Shown: in pieces, positions 34,263 to 42,389 of the stretch
Layout of the letters: each line of letters begins with the position of its first letter
Position numbering within the stretch: the stretch's first letter is position 1
NCBI GenBank assembly: GCA_036381015.1
Contig: DASVDR010000026.1
Coordinates: 45,237-109,236, forward strand
DNA from: Gammaproteobacteria bacterium
GTDB taxonomy: Bacteria; Pseudomonadota; Gammaproteobacteria; Steroidobacterales; Rariloculaceae
Reading direction: 5' to 3'
Length of the DNA stretch: 64,000 bases
Notes under the pieces: model-generated
What the model saw: only the letters and a program-made list of their open reading frames with translations
Told to the model about the DNA's origin: nothing
The model's database searches: none
Made by a program: the position numbers and the translations under genes

Positions 34263-35585
34263 ATGTTCTTGACGAAGAAGGTTCTTCCCCGGCGAACGTT
34301 CTTGCGCGGCGCCGGCGCCGCGCTGGCGCTGCCGCTGCTCGATGCGATGGTGCCCGCGTTCGCGAGCAACGCAAAGCAAGGGCCGCGTCTCGGCTTCGTT
34401 TACGTGCCGCACGGCGCGATCATGAGCCGGTGGACGCCGGACGGCGTCGGCCGCGAGTTCGAATTCAAGGACATCCTCGAGCCGCTCGAACCGTTTCGCG
34501 ATCGGCTCTCCATCGTCAGCGGCCTCCACCATCGAGCGGCCGACACCACGGCGGTTCACTCGCTGAGCCCGACCACATGGCTCAGCGGGGTCCGGCCGAA
34601 GCCGACTCAGGGCGTGGACGCCTACGCGGGCGTCACGGCCGATCAGTACGCCGCGATGGCGATCGGGCAGGAGACGATGCTCCCGTCGATGGAGCTCGCC
34701 ACCGAGGACCATTCCTCGCTGATCGGCGCGTGTGACCGCGACTACGGCTGCATCTACATGAACACGCTGTCGTGGCGGACCCCGACCACGCCGCTGCCAA
34801 TGGAGATCAATCCGCGCAAAGTGTTCGAGCGCATGTTCGGCGATGGCGGCAGCATCGAGGAGCAGATCGCGCGGCGGCGCGAGGACCGCAGCATTCTCGA
34901 CGCGCTCTCGCAGCAGGCGCGGACGCTCCGGTCCGACTTGGGGCCGCGGGACCGGGAAAGGCTCGACATCTATCTCGAGAGCGTCCGCGAGATCGAGCGC
35001 CGGCTGCAGCGGGCCGAGTCGCAGATCGCCGCGAACCGCGACCTCGAGATTCCGGAGGCGCCTCCGGGCATCCCGTTCGTGTACGAGGATCACGTCGACA
35101 TCATGTTCGACCTGTTGACGCTCGCCTACCGGGCCGACATCACACGGGTCTTCACGTTCATGATGGCGCGGGAGATCAGCAACCGAACGTACCCGCAAGT
35201 GGGCGTCGTCGAAGGCCACCACGCCGTGTCGCATCACCAGAACCGCCCGGACAAGATGGACATGAACGCGCGGATCAATCGCTACCACGTCGGCCTGTTC
35301 GCACGGTTCCTCGAGAAGCTGGACGCAGTCGAGGACGGCGACGGGACGCTGCTCGATCACTCGATGCTGCTCTACGGCAGCAACATGAGCAACAGCAACG
35401 CGCACGACCATTATCCGCTGCCGAGCATCGTCGCTGGCGGCGGCCGCGCGCGCCTCACCGGGGGGCAGCACGTGAAGTGCGCGGATCATACGCCGATGAC
35501 GAACCTGCTGTTGACGATGCTCGACAAGGCGGACGTGCCGATGGAGTCGCTGGGGGACAGCACGGGGATGATCGCGGAGCTGTAG
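34263..35585 (+). CDS. Tat-exported DUF1552 protein
   Basis: 440 aa. Twin-arginine signal PRRTFLRGAGAALALPLL (about 9-26). The rest matches the DUF1552 family: GFVYVPHGAIMSRWTP, VSGLHHRAADTTAVHS, SMELATED, DHSMLLYGSNMSNSNAHDHYPLP. These exported proteins usually sit beside a cytochrome-containing DUF1587/1592 protein; none is next to it here. The histidine- and aspartate-rich C-terminal half suggests a metal site (inference). ATG with GGAGA upstream. Followed after 46 bp by a secreted ankyrin protein, a frequent neighbour. Confidence 0.88.
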   Translation: MFLTKKVLPRRTFLRGAGAALALPLLDAMVPAFASNAKQGPRLGFVYVPHGAIMSRWTPDGVGREFEFKDILEPLEPFRDRLSIVSGLHHRAADTTAVHSLSPTTWLSGVRPKPTQGVDAYAGVTADQYAAMAIGQETMLPSMELATEDHSSLIGACDRDYGCIYMNTLSWRTPTTPLPMEINPRKVFERMFGDGGSIEEQIARRREDRSILDALSQQARTLRSDLGPRDRERLDIYLESVREIERRLQRAESQIAANRDLEIPEAPPGIPFVYEDHVDIMFDLLTLAYRADITRVFTFMMAREISNRTYPQVGVVEGHHAVSHHQNRPDKMDMNARINRYHVGLFARFLEKLDAVEDGDGTLLDHSMLLYGSNMSNSNAHDHYPLPSIVAGGGRARLTGGQHVKCADHTPMTNLLLTMLDKADVPMESLGDSTGMIAEL

Positions 35586-35631
35586 GCCGCGCGAGCGGAG
35601 GGCGCCCCGCGGGCGGGCGAGGAGAGTTCGG

Positions 35632-37170
35632 ATGAGTGCCGGTTCGATGCGTCGCATTCTGTGGGCCGCGGCGCTGTCCGCGGCGGCCGGCGCCGCCTTC
35701 GCCGGCGTCCCGCCGCTCGTCGAGGCGGTCAAATCGGGAGATGACGCTCGCGCGAGCGCGTTGCTTCGCGCAGGCGCGGACGCGAGCGCGGCGGAAGCGG
35801 ACGGGACGACGGCGCTGCATTGGGCCGTGCGGAACGACGATGCGGAGCTGGCCGAGCGGCTCCTCGACGCGGGTGCGGACCCGACGGCGCGCAATCGCTA
35901 CGGCGTCACCCCGCTCTATCTCGCGGCCGTCAACGGCAGCGCCGAAATGATCGAGCGCCTGCTCGACGCCGGCGCGCAGCCGAACGAGATCGGCAACGAC
36001 GGCGAGACGGTGCTGATGACGGCCGCGCGCACCGGCGACGTCGACGCGGCGAGAGTCCTGCTCGAGCGCGGCGCCGAGGTCGACGCACGCGAGAGCTGGC
36101 ACGGGCAAACGGCGCTGATGTGGGCCGCCGCGCAGGGCCACCCGGACATGCTGCGGCTTCTCGTCGAGCACGGGGCCGATGTCGATGCGCGCTCGAATCT
36201 CGAGGAGTGGGAACGGCAGTACACGGCCGAGCCGCGCGCGAAGTGGCTCCCGCCCGGCGCGATGACCCCGCTCCTGTTTGCGGCCCGCGAAGGCTGCGTG
36301 GAATGCATCCGCGTGCTGGCCGAGCTCGGCGCCGACGTGAATGCCGTGACTCCGGACGGGATCAGCGCAGTGGTGTCGGCGCTCATCAACGGCCATTACG
36401 ATGCGGCCGCGGCGCTCGTCGAGGCGGGCACGGACCCGAACCTCGTCGACGAGACCGGACGCAGCGCGCTCTATGCCGCGATCGATTTCAATACGATGCC
36501 GAGCTCGAACCGGCCCGCACCGCACGTGCTCGAGAACGAGCTGACCGCGCTCGACGTCGCCGAGCTGCTCCTCGAGCACGGGGCGGACGTGAATGTCCGG
36601 CTGAAGCGCATGGCGCCGTACCGCGCGAAGCTCGACCGCGGGAACGACACGATGCTGACCACCGGCACGACGCCGCTGCTGCGCGCGGCGAAGGCCGGCG
36701 ACGTTCCGGCGATCCGCCTGCTGCTCGCGAACGGTGCGGATCCGACGCTCGCCACGGAAGACGGCATCAACCCGCTGATGGCCGCCGCGGGCCTAGGAAC
36801 GCAGGAGCAGGACACCACGGGCCGCTACAAGACGGAGGCGCAGGCGATCGAGTCGATCCGCATCCTGATGGACGCAGGCCTCGACGTGAACGAGGTCGAT
36901 GCGCGCGGAAGGACGGCCGTACACGGCGCGGCGCTGCAGGGCTACGACGACGTGATCCGGTTCCTCGCGGCGAACGGCGCGCGCCTCGACGTCGAGGACG
37001 GCGACGGGTTCACCCCGCTCGAAACGGCGCTCGGGCTGGCCGGCGGCTTCGGTTTCGCCGGCAAGGAAGGCGTGGTCCGCGAAAGCACGGCCGCGCTGCT
37101 CCGCGAGCTGCTCGGCGAGCAGCGTACGGCCTCCAGTGCGGCGGCGCAGACCGCGACCGGCGCCCGCTGA
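35632..37170 (+). CDS. secreted ankyrin-repeat protein
   Basis: 512 aa. Signal peptide (RRILWAAALSAAAGAAFA), then about ten ankyrin repeats with the TPL-x-AA / LL-x-GADVN pattern (for example GTTALHWAVRNDDAELAERL and GQTALMWAAAQGHPDML), and a non-repeat insertion at about 200-215. Ankyrin proteins bind other proteins; partner unknown, but proximity suggests the DUF1552 protein. ATG with GGAGAG upstream. Confidence 0.9.
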   Translation: MSAGSMRRILWAAALSAAAGAAFAGVPPLVEAVKSGDDARASALLRAGADASAAEADGTTALHWAVRNDDAELAERLLDAGADPTARNRYGVTPLYLAAVNGSAEMIERLLDAGAQPNEIGNDGETVLMTAARTGDVDAARVLLERGAEVDARESWHGQTALMWAAAQGHPDMLRLLVEHGADVDARSNLEEWERQYTAEPRAKWLPPGAMTPLLFAAREGCVECIRVLAELGADVNAVTPDGISAVVSALINGHYDAAAALVEAGTDPNLVDETGRSALYAAIDFNTMPSSNRPAPHVLENELTALDVAELLLEHGADVNVRLKRMAPYRAKLDRGNDTMLTTGTTPLLRAAKAGDVPAIRLLLANGADPTLATEDGINPLMAAAGLGTQEQDTTGRYKTEAQAIESIRILMDAGLDVNEVDARGRTAVHGAALQGYDDVIRFLAANGARLDVEDGDGFTPLETALGLAGGFGFAGKEGVVRESTAALLRELLGEQRTASSAAAQTATGAR

Positions 37171-37245
37171 TCGAGCCCCGGCTGCTCACGCGCTCGAGGC
37201 CCGCCTCACCCGCGGCGGGCCGCCGCTCGACGGCAGCGGCTGCGC

Positions 37246-38952
37246 TCAACGCGCAGTCGGCTCGTACTCCGGATATGCGGGCTCCCACATCGCCGCGGCC
37301 ACCTCGTGCTCGATGTCCTCGGCGCAAATGTCCGCAACGCCGTCTTCGAGCGCCTGGCGCGCGACCGCGACCGCGATCGCGTAGGAGACGGAGCGAAGCC
37401 GGTCGATCGAAGGAAAGAGCAGGCCCGACGCGCATTCCTCGTCGGTGACGCGAGCCGCAAGCGCCTTCGACGCGGCGTTCGTCATGCCATTGGTCACCCG
37501 GCGCGCGCGCGCGGCAAGGGTACCGAGCCCCAGCCCCGGGAAGATGAAGACGTTGTTACCCTGACCGACCCTGTACCGGCGCCCGTTGCAGACGACGTCG
37601 GGGAACGGGCTGCCGGCGGCCACGAGGCATCGGCAGTCCGTCCACGCGTAAAGATCCGCCGGCTTCGCCTCGCAGTTCGAGCTCGGGTTCGAGGACGGAA
37701 AAATTATCGGGCGCTCGACGTGCGCGGCCATCTCGCGCACGACCTCCTCGCTGAACGCACCGCCGACCCCGGAGACGCCGATCAGTATCGTCGGCCGGAA
37801 CTTCCGCACGACATCGAGAAGCATCCGCTCGCGAGGGTTGTGAAGCCCGTGACGCTCCGCGAGCGCCGGCGACCAGGCCAGCTCCCGCTTGTAAGGATCC
37901 ATGATGCGTCCGTCGTCGACGAGCAAGCCGTGCCGATCGAGCACGGCAACCTCCGCGAGACGCTCCGCGTGGCCGACGCCTTCCTCGGCGAGCTGGGTCT
38001 TGATCTGCCGCGCGACACCGAGGCCCGCCGCTCCCGCGCCGAGGATCACGATGCGCTGCTCGGACAGCCGCTCCCCCTTTATCCGGAGCGCGCTGTTCAG
38101 GCCGGCCAGGACCACGGCGCCCGTGCCCTGAATGTCGTCGTTGAAAGACGGAATACGGTCGACGTAGCGATCGAGGATCGTCAGCGCGTTGTCCTTGCGG
38201 AAATCCTCCCACTGCACGAGCGCGTTCGGCATCACCGCGGCCACGGCCTCGACGAACTCGTCGACGAGCTCGATGTACTCGCTGCCGCGGAGCCTGCGCG
38301 CGGGCCAGCCGAGATACTGATCGTCCGCGAGCAGCTCGTCGTTGTCGGTGCCGAAATCCAGGCTCACCGGCAGGGCTTGCGCCGGATGAATGCCGGCTGC
38401 GGCGGTGTAGAGCGCGAGCTTGCCGACGGAGATCGCCATTCCGCCGGCGCCCTGGTCGCCCAACCCGAGGATCGACTCGTTGTCCGTGACGACGAGCAGC
38501 CGGATCTCCTTTCGCGCGACGACCCGGCTCAGCACGTCGGCCATCCGGCCCTTCATGTCCGGAGTGATCCAGACGCCGCCGCCGCCCTGGAACACTCGGC
38601 TGAAGCGCTGCGTGGCCGTGCCGACCGTCGGCGTGTAGACGATCGGCATCAGCTCCTCGAGGTGATCGACGAGCACTCTATAAAAGAGGTGAACGTTGCG
38701 ATTCAGCAGCGCGCTGAGGAGAACGTACTTTTGGAGATCGTCCGGCTGGTTCTGAAGCTGCTCGTAGATGCGCGCCGCCTGCTGGGAAATGTTCTTGGCC
38801 TTCACGGGCAGCAAGCCCTCGAGACCGAATCGGTGGCGCTCCTCGGCGGAAAAAGCCGTGCCCTTGTTCAAGAGCGGGTTGCGGATCAGGTCGGTTCCCC
38901 GCGCCGAAATTTCGATCCGGCGTCCTCGGCAAGCACGATTCTCGGCGGTCAA
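37246..38952 (-). CDS. maeA: NAD-dependent malic enzyme
   Basis: 568 aa. Oxidative decarboxylation of malate to pyruvate with NAD. Motifs: FPLLNKG-type start (NPLLNKGTAFS), MPIVYTPTVGTA, TDNESILGLGDQGAGGM, QWEDF, SFNDDIQGTGAVV, the Rossmann loop GAGAAGLG, and GVSGVGG/PSSNP. Alignment with E. coli MaeA from memory runs the full length. The longest start is TTG at 38952 with GGAG about ten bases upstream; it is not certain. Converges with the ankyrin gene. Confidence 0.95.
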   Translation of the reverse strand: MTAENRACRGRRIEISARGTDLIRNPLLNKGTAFSAEERHRFGLEGLLPVKAKNISQQAARIYEQLQNQPDDLQKYVLLSALLNRNVHLFYRVLVDHLEELMPIVYTPTVGTATQRFSRVFQGGGGVWITPDMKGRMADVLSRVVARKEIRLLVVTDNESILGLGDQGAGGMAISVGKLALYTAAAGIHPAQALPVSLDFGTDNDELLADDQYLGWPARRLRGSEYIELVDEFVEAVAAVMPNALVQWEDFRKDNALTILDRYVDRIPSFNDDIQGTGAVVLAGLNSALRIKGERLSEQRIVILGAGAAGLGVARQIKTQLAEEGVGHAERLAEVAVLDRHGLLVDDGRIMDPYKRELAWSPALAERHGLHNPRERMLLDVVRKFRPTILIGVSGVGGAFSEEVVREMAAHVERPIIFPSSNPSSNCEAKPADLYAWTDCRCLVAAGSPFPDVVCNGRRYRVGQGNNVFIFPGLGLGTLAARARRVTNGMTNAASKALAARVTDEECASGLLFPSIDRLRSVSYAIAVAVARQALEDGVADICAEDIEHEVAAAMWEPAYPEYEPTAR

Positions 38953-39043
38953 CTCAACAGCACTCCGGCGGGCCTCGAGCCCGTGTCGTCCACGACCATG
39001 CGACGCCCGGCTGACTTTTCGCGGCGCCCCCGGGGCGTGACAG

Positions 39044-39051
39044 TGTATACA
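39044..39051. promoter_or_regulatory. possible operator TGTATACA
   Basis: An 8-bp perfect palindrome in an unusually AT-rich patch within the 233-bp divergent region between maeA and the kinase-fusion gene. TGTATACA-type cores are bound by some GntR-family regulators. A single site with no regulator nearby, so weak. Confidence 0.25.
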
Positions 39052-39185
39052 AATTCAAGCGGCAGGGTACCTCCGAGGCGGACGCCCGACTTTCGCCGCG
39101 GCCCGGCGAGGCCGCGGTTTCCGGCCGCCGATCGCTGCGCCTTCCCGAGAGAGGATCGGCGTGCGGCCGCTGCTAGACTGGCTCC

Positions 39186-40784
39186 ATGCGCGAGGCGAAC
39201 GGCAAGCGGACGAACGGCGCGAACGGCATGCGGCGCGCCGAGCGGCTCGTGGCCGCGCTGCGGTCGCCGGACCGCTATCCGAATCCGGCCGACTCCGTAG
39301 AGCTCATAGAGACGCATATCTCGTGGGTCCTGCTGGCCGGCGCGTTCGCCTACAAGATCAAGAAGCCGGTAAAGCTGCCGTTTCTCGACTTTTCGACCCT
39401 GGAACAGCGCCGCAGGTTCTGCGAGGAGGAGCTGCGGCTCAACCGGCGCATCGCCCCGGAGCTGTATCTCGGCGTCGTGCCGATCGGCGGGACGCCGGAC
39501 GAGCCGTCGATCGGCGCCACGCCAGCGATCGAGTACGCGATCGAGCTGCGGCGGTTCGATCCCGACGCGACGGCCGACCGAATGCTCGCGCAGAACGCGA
39601 TCCGACCGGAAGCGATTCTGCGCCTCGCCGAGGATCTGGCCCGCTTCCACGAAGCCGCGGAGCGGGCCGAGGGGCGGCCTCCGGGCGGCCTCGCGCTCGA
39701 GAACCTCGACCAGCTCACAGAGGCGCTCGCGCGCGCCGGCGTGGCGGAGCCGATCGCGGATTTCCGCCGCTGGACGGAAGCGCAAGCCCGACGCCTGGCT
39801 CCGGTCTTCGCCGAGCGCCGAGCCTCCGCGGTACGCGACGGCCACGGGGACCTGCACCTCGAGAACGTCGCCGTCATCGACGGCCGGCTGCGCCCGTTCG
39901 ATATGCTCGAGTTCGACGCGTCGCTGCGCGCCGTGGACGTCCTCGACGAGGCCGCGTTCCTCGCGATGGACTTGATCGTGCATTCGCGGCCGGATTTCGC
40001 CTTGCTGTTCCTGAACCGGTATCTCGAGATCACCGGCGACTACTCGGGCACGCGCACGGCCACGTTCTACCTCGTCTACCGGGCGCTCGTGCGGGCGAAG
40101 GTCCGCGCCATCAAGGCGGCTCAATCCGCGCGAAGCGGACCCGCGGAAGACCGCGTCCGGCCGTATCTCGACGCGGCCCGCCGCCTGATCGAGCCGCGCG
40201 CGCCGCTTCTCGTGCTGACGCACGGCCTTTCGGGCAGCGGCAAGACCACGGTCACGAACGAGCTCGTCCCCCGGCTGCCGGCGCTCCGGATCCGCTCCGA
40301 CCTCGAGCGCAAGCGCCTGCACGGCGTCGCGCCGGACGTGCACGAGGAGCTCGGCGTCGGGGAAGGACGCTACGGCCGCGCGGCGACCGACCGGACCTAC
40401 GCCGCGCTCGCCGCGTTCGCCGAGGACGCGCTGCTTGGCGGGCTCGACGTGATCGTCGACGCGACGTTCCTGACTCGCGCGCGGCGCGCGCCGTTCGTCG
40501 CGCTCGCCGCCCGATGCGGCGCGCGCGCCGCGATCCTCGAGTGCGTTGCGTCGGAGAAGACGCTGCGCGAGCGGATCGCGACGCGAGCCGCCGCGCGCGC
40601 GGACGCGTCGGAAGCCACCGGCGCGGTCCTCGACGCGCAGCTCAGGGAAGTCGAGCGGCCCGCGGCAGCCGAGGGCGTCGCCGTGATCCGGGTCGACACC
40701 TCCGCCGGCGTGCGCTACGACGAGCTCGGCGCCGCGATCCGCGCGCAAGCGGCCGTCCCGCGCATCCCGGCCAAGCGCAGGTGA
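39186..40784 (+). CDS. bifunctional phosphotransferase-like (APH) / AAA_33 P-loop protein
   Basis: 532 aa. The N-terminal two-thirds resemble aminoglycoside/choline-kinase-like enzymes, with the catalytic-loop motif RDGHGDLHLENV (about 217-228) and FDMLEFD after it. The C-terminal third is a P-loop kinase of the zeta-toxin/gluconate-kinase-like AAA_33 type, Walker A GLSGSGKTT at about 346-354. This two-domain protein is widespread in proteobacteria and its substrate is unknown; it need not confer antibiotic resistance. ATG start; no operon partner (convergent gene next). Confidence 0.85.
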   Translation: MREANGKRTNGANGMRRAERLVAALRSPDRYPNPADSVELIETHISWVLLAGAFAYKIKKPVKLPFLDFSTLEQRRRFCEEELRLNRRIAPELYLGVVPIGGTPDEPSIGATPAIEYAIELRRFDPDATADRMLAQNAIRPEAILRLAEDLARFHEAAERAEGRPPGGLALENLDQLTEALARAGVAEPIADFRRWTEAQARRLAPVFAERRASAVRDGHGDLHLENVAVIDGRLRPFDMLEFDASLRAVDVLDEAAFLAMDLIVHSRPDFALLFLNRYLEITGDYSGTRTATFYLVYRALVRAKVRAIKAAQSARSGPAEDRVRPYLDAARRLIEPRAPLLVLTHGLSGSGKTTVTNELVPRLPALRIRSDLERKRLHGVAPDVHEELGVGEGRYGRAATDRTYAALAAFAEDALLGGLDVIVDATFLTRARRAPFVALAARCGARAAILECVASEKTLRERIATRAAARADASEATGAVLDAQLREVERPAAAEGVAVIRVDTSAGVRYDELGAAIRAQAAVPRIPAKRR

Positions 40785-40793
40785 CGCGCGTCT

Positions 40794-40825
40794 CGCATTC
40801 GGCCGTCGCGCACGTGCCGAATGCG
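40794..40825. terminator. hairpin between convergent genes
   Basis: A 10-bp perfect stem (CGCATTCGGC / GCCGAATGCG) with a 12-nt loop, sitting in the 46-bp gap between the kinase fusion and the amidohydrolase. There is no clear U-run, so it is a probable rather than classical terminator. Confidence 0.5.
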
Positions 40826-40830
40826 TGCGC

Positions 40831-42177
40831 TCATTTGTAGCGCTTGCCGTGCTTCAGCACGATCGCTGGATCGCGCAGCACGTCGATGTGCAGGAGCGGA
40901 TTGCCGCGGACGGCGATGATGTCGGCGAACTTGCCGGGCACGATCGTGCCGTAGTCGCTGCCGACGCCGAGGTATTCGGCCGCATCGGCCGTTGCCCAGC
41001 GGACCGCCTCCATCGGCGGCATGCCGAGCTCGCGCACCCAGGCTTCGAGCTCGCGCCAGAGCGCTTCGGCTGCAGGGAGCCCGAAAGTGCCCATGTCGCT
41101 GCCGACGACGAATCGCACGCCGAGCTCGCGCAGCTGCTCGATCTTGCGCTCGACGACGGCTGCGACGCGGGGCGGCGGCGGCACGATCTCGGCCTTCGCG
41201 ACGGCGCGGCGCACGTCGTCGGCGATCTCGGGAGGCAGGCCCGCGAAGTGGCGCGGATCGTCGAGGAACTCGTGATCGGCCGCGAGCTCGTCCCCGTTCA
41301 GCAGCACGCCGACGGTCGCGCACCAGTAGAGCGGCGGACCCGTCGCGACGCGCTCGGCGATCGCCGCGACGACGTCCGGCGGCAGCTCGTCGCTCTCGAC
41401 GCCGATGTGCTCGAATTCGTCGACGCCCGCGGCCAGACCGATGCGGATTTCCGCGTCGCTGCGGCCGTGCGCCGCGACCTTGAGCCCGGCCGCGTGGGCC
41501 GCGTCGACGATCGCGCGAATCTCCTCGAGGGGGCGTCCCTCGGCGCCGAGGATTTTCACGAGATCGACTCCGGCCTGCGCCAGCTGCTTCGTCTTCGCGG
41601 CCGCGTCGTCGGGGCCGGAAACGGCGAGAATGTGCGGCCGGGTCGGCGCCTCCGTAGGCTGAATCGCGGCGCCCGACGCGTAGATCGTGGGACCGGGCAG
41701 CTCGCCCCTGTCGATCCGCTGCTTTACGGCCAGTATCGCGTCGGTGGGAGCCGCCAAATCTCGCACGCTCGTGACGCCGGCGAGCAGCGTCTGCTCGGCC
41801 GACGCCGGGATCGTCACCTCCTCGAATCGCGCCGCGTACGCGGCGAACCAGTGATCGACATCCGGGTGACCGTTGTAGAGCAGATGGACGTGCAGATCGA
41901 ACAGTCCCGGCAGCACGGTCATACCTTCCGTCGAGATGCGCTCGTAGTCCTGCGGAACGCTCAGCGTGTCGAGCGTGCCGACGCGCTCGATCCGCTCGCC
42001 GCGGATCAGCACGACGCTGTCGTGGAGCGGTGTGCCGCCGCTGCCGTCGATCAGCGTGCCGCCGACCAACGCGATCGCGCGCGGCCGGCCGGTCTGCGCG
42101 CCGACGGCCCCGGCAAAGGTCATCGCGGTCAGGCCCGCGCAAAGGAGCAGGCCCCGTAGGAGTCGTCTCTGTCGCAT
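40831..42177 (-). CDS. secreted amidohydrolase-superfamily enzyme
   Basis: 448 aa. Signal peptide (LLRGLLLCAGLTAMTFAGAVGAQ), then the composite sandwich and TIM barrel of metal-dependent amidohydrolases. Metal-site elements: H96-x-H98 (DLHVHL), a lysine in LVKILG suited to carboxylation, histidines in AAHGRS and FEHIG, and aspartate in GSDMGTF. Members act on peptide-like, prolidase or cyclic amide substrates; the substrate here is unknown. Periplasmic. ATG start without an obvious strong ribosome-binding site. Confidence 0.88.
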   Translation of the reverse strand: MRQRRLLRGLLLCAGLTAMTFAGAVGAQTGRPRAIALVGGTLIDGSGGTPLHDSVVLIRGERIERVGTLDTLSVPQDYERISTEGMTVLPGLFDLHVHLLYNGHPDVDHWFAAYAARFEEVTIPASAEQTLLAGVTSVRDLAAPTDAILAVKQRIDRGELPGPTIYASGAAIQPTEAPTRPHILAVSGPDDAAAKTKQLAQAGVDLVKILGAEGRPLEEIRAIVDAAHAAGLKVAAHGRSDAEIRIGLAAGVDEFEHIGVESDELPPDVVAAIAERVATGPPLYWCATVGVLLNGDELAADHEFLDDPRHFAGLPPEIADDVRRAVAKAEIVPPPPRVAAVVERKIEQLRELGVRFVVGSDMGTFGLPAAEALWRELEAWVRELGMPPMEAVRWATADAAEYLGVGSDYGTIVPGKFADIIAVRGNPLLHIDVLRDPAIVLKHGKRYK

Positions 42178-42389
42178 ATCGGCCGATCATACACGGCGCC
42201 CGCGTCCCGGCAGCCCGAACCGCCGGCCCGCGCGGAAGATTTTTTCGGGTGGCCGGCCCGAGGCCGCCGAACCGGTCGGCGGAGAGCGACAGCCGCGCGA
42301 CGCACCCGCAGGACCGCCACGATCGCACGCGCCGAGCAGCCGCCGCACGTGAAGCCGATATACTGGAGGCCGATGACCGAGCACGCACC

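Noticed and set aside
32666-34369. 567-codon minus-strand frame over the MmgE/PrpD gene
   Set aside because: Antisense to a recognisable gene; no protein similarity.
39186-40784. Aminoglycoside resistance gene
   Set aside because: The APH-like domain is part of a widespread two-domain protein with a P-loop kinase; nothing points to antibiotic resistance.
39161-40840. 559-codon frame overlapping the kinase-fusion gene in another phase
   Set aside because: Out of phase with clear APH and Walker A motifs; translation is Arg/Ala low-complexity.
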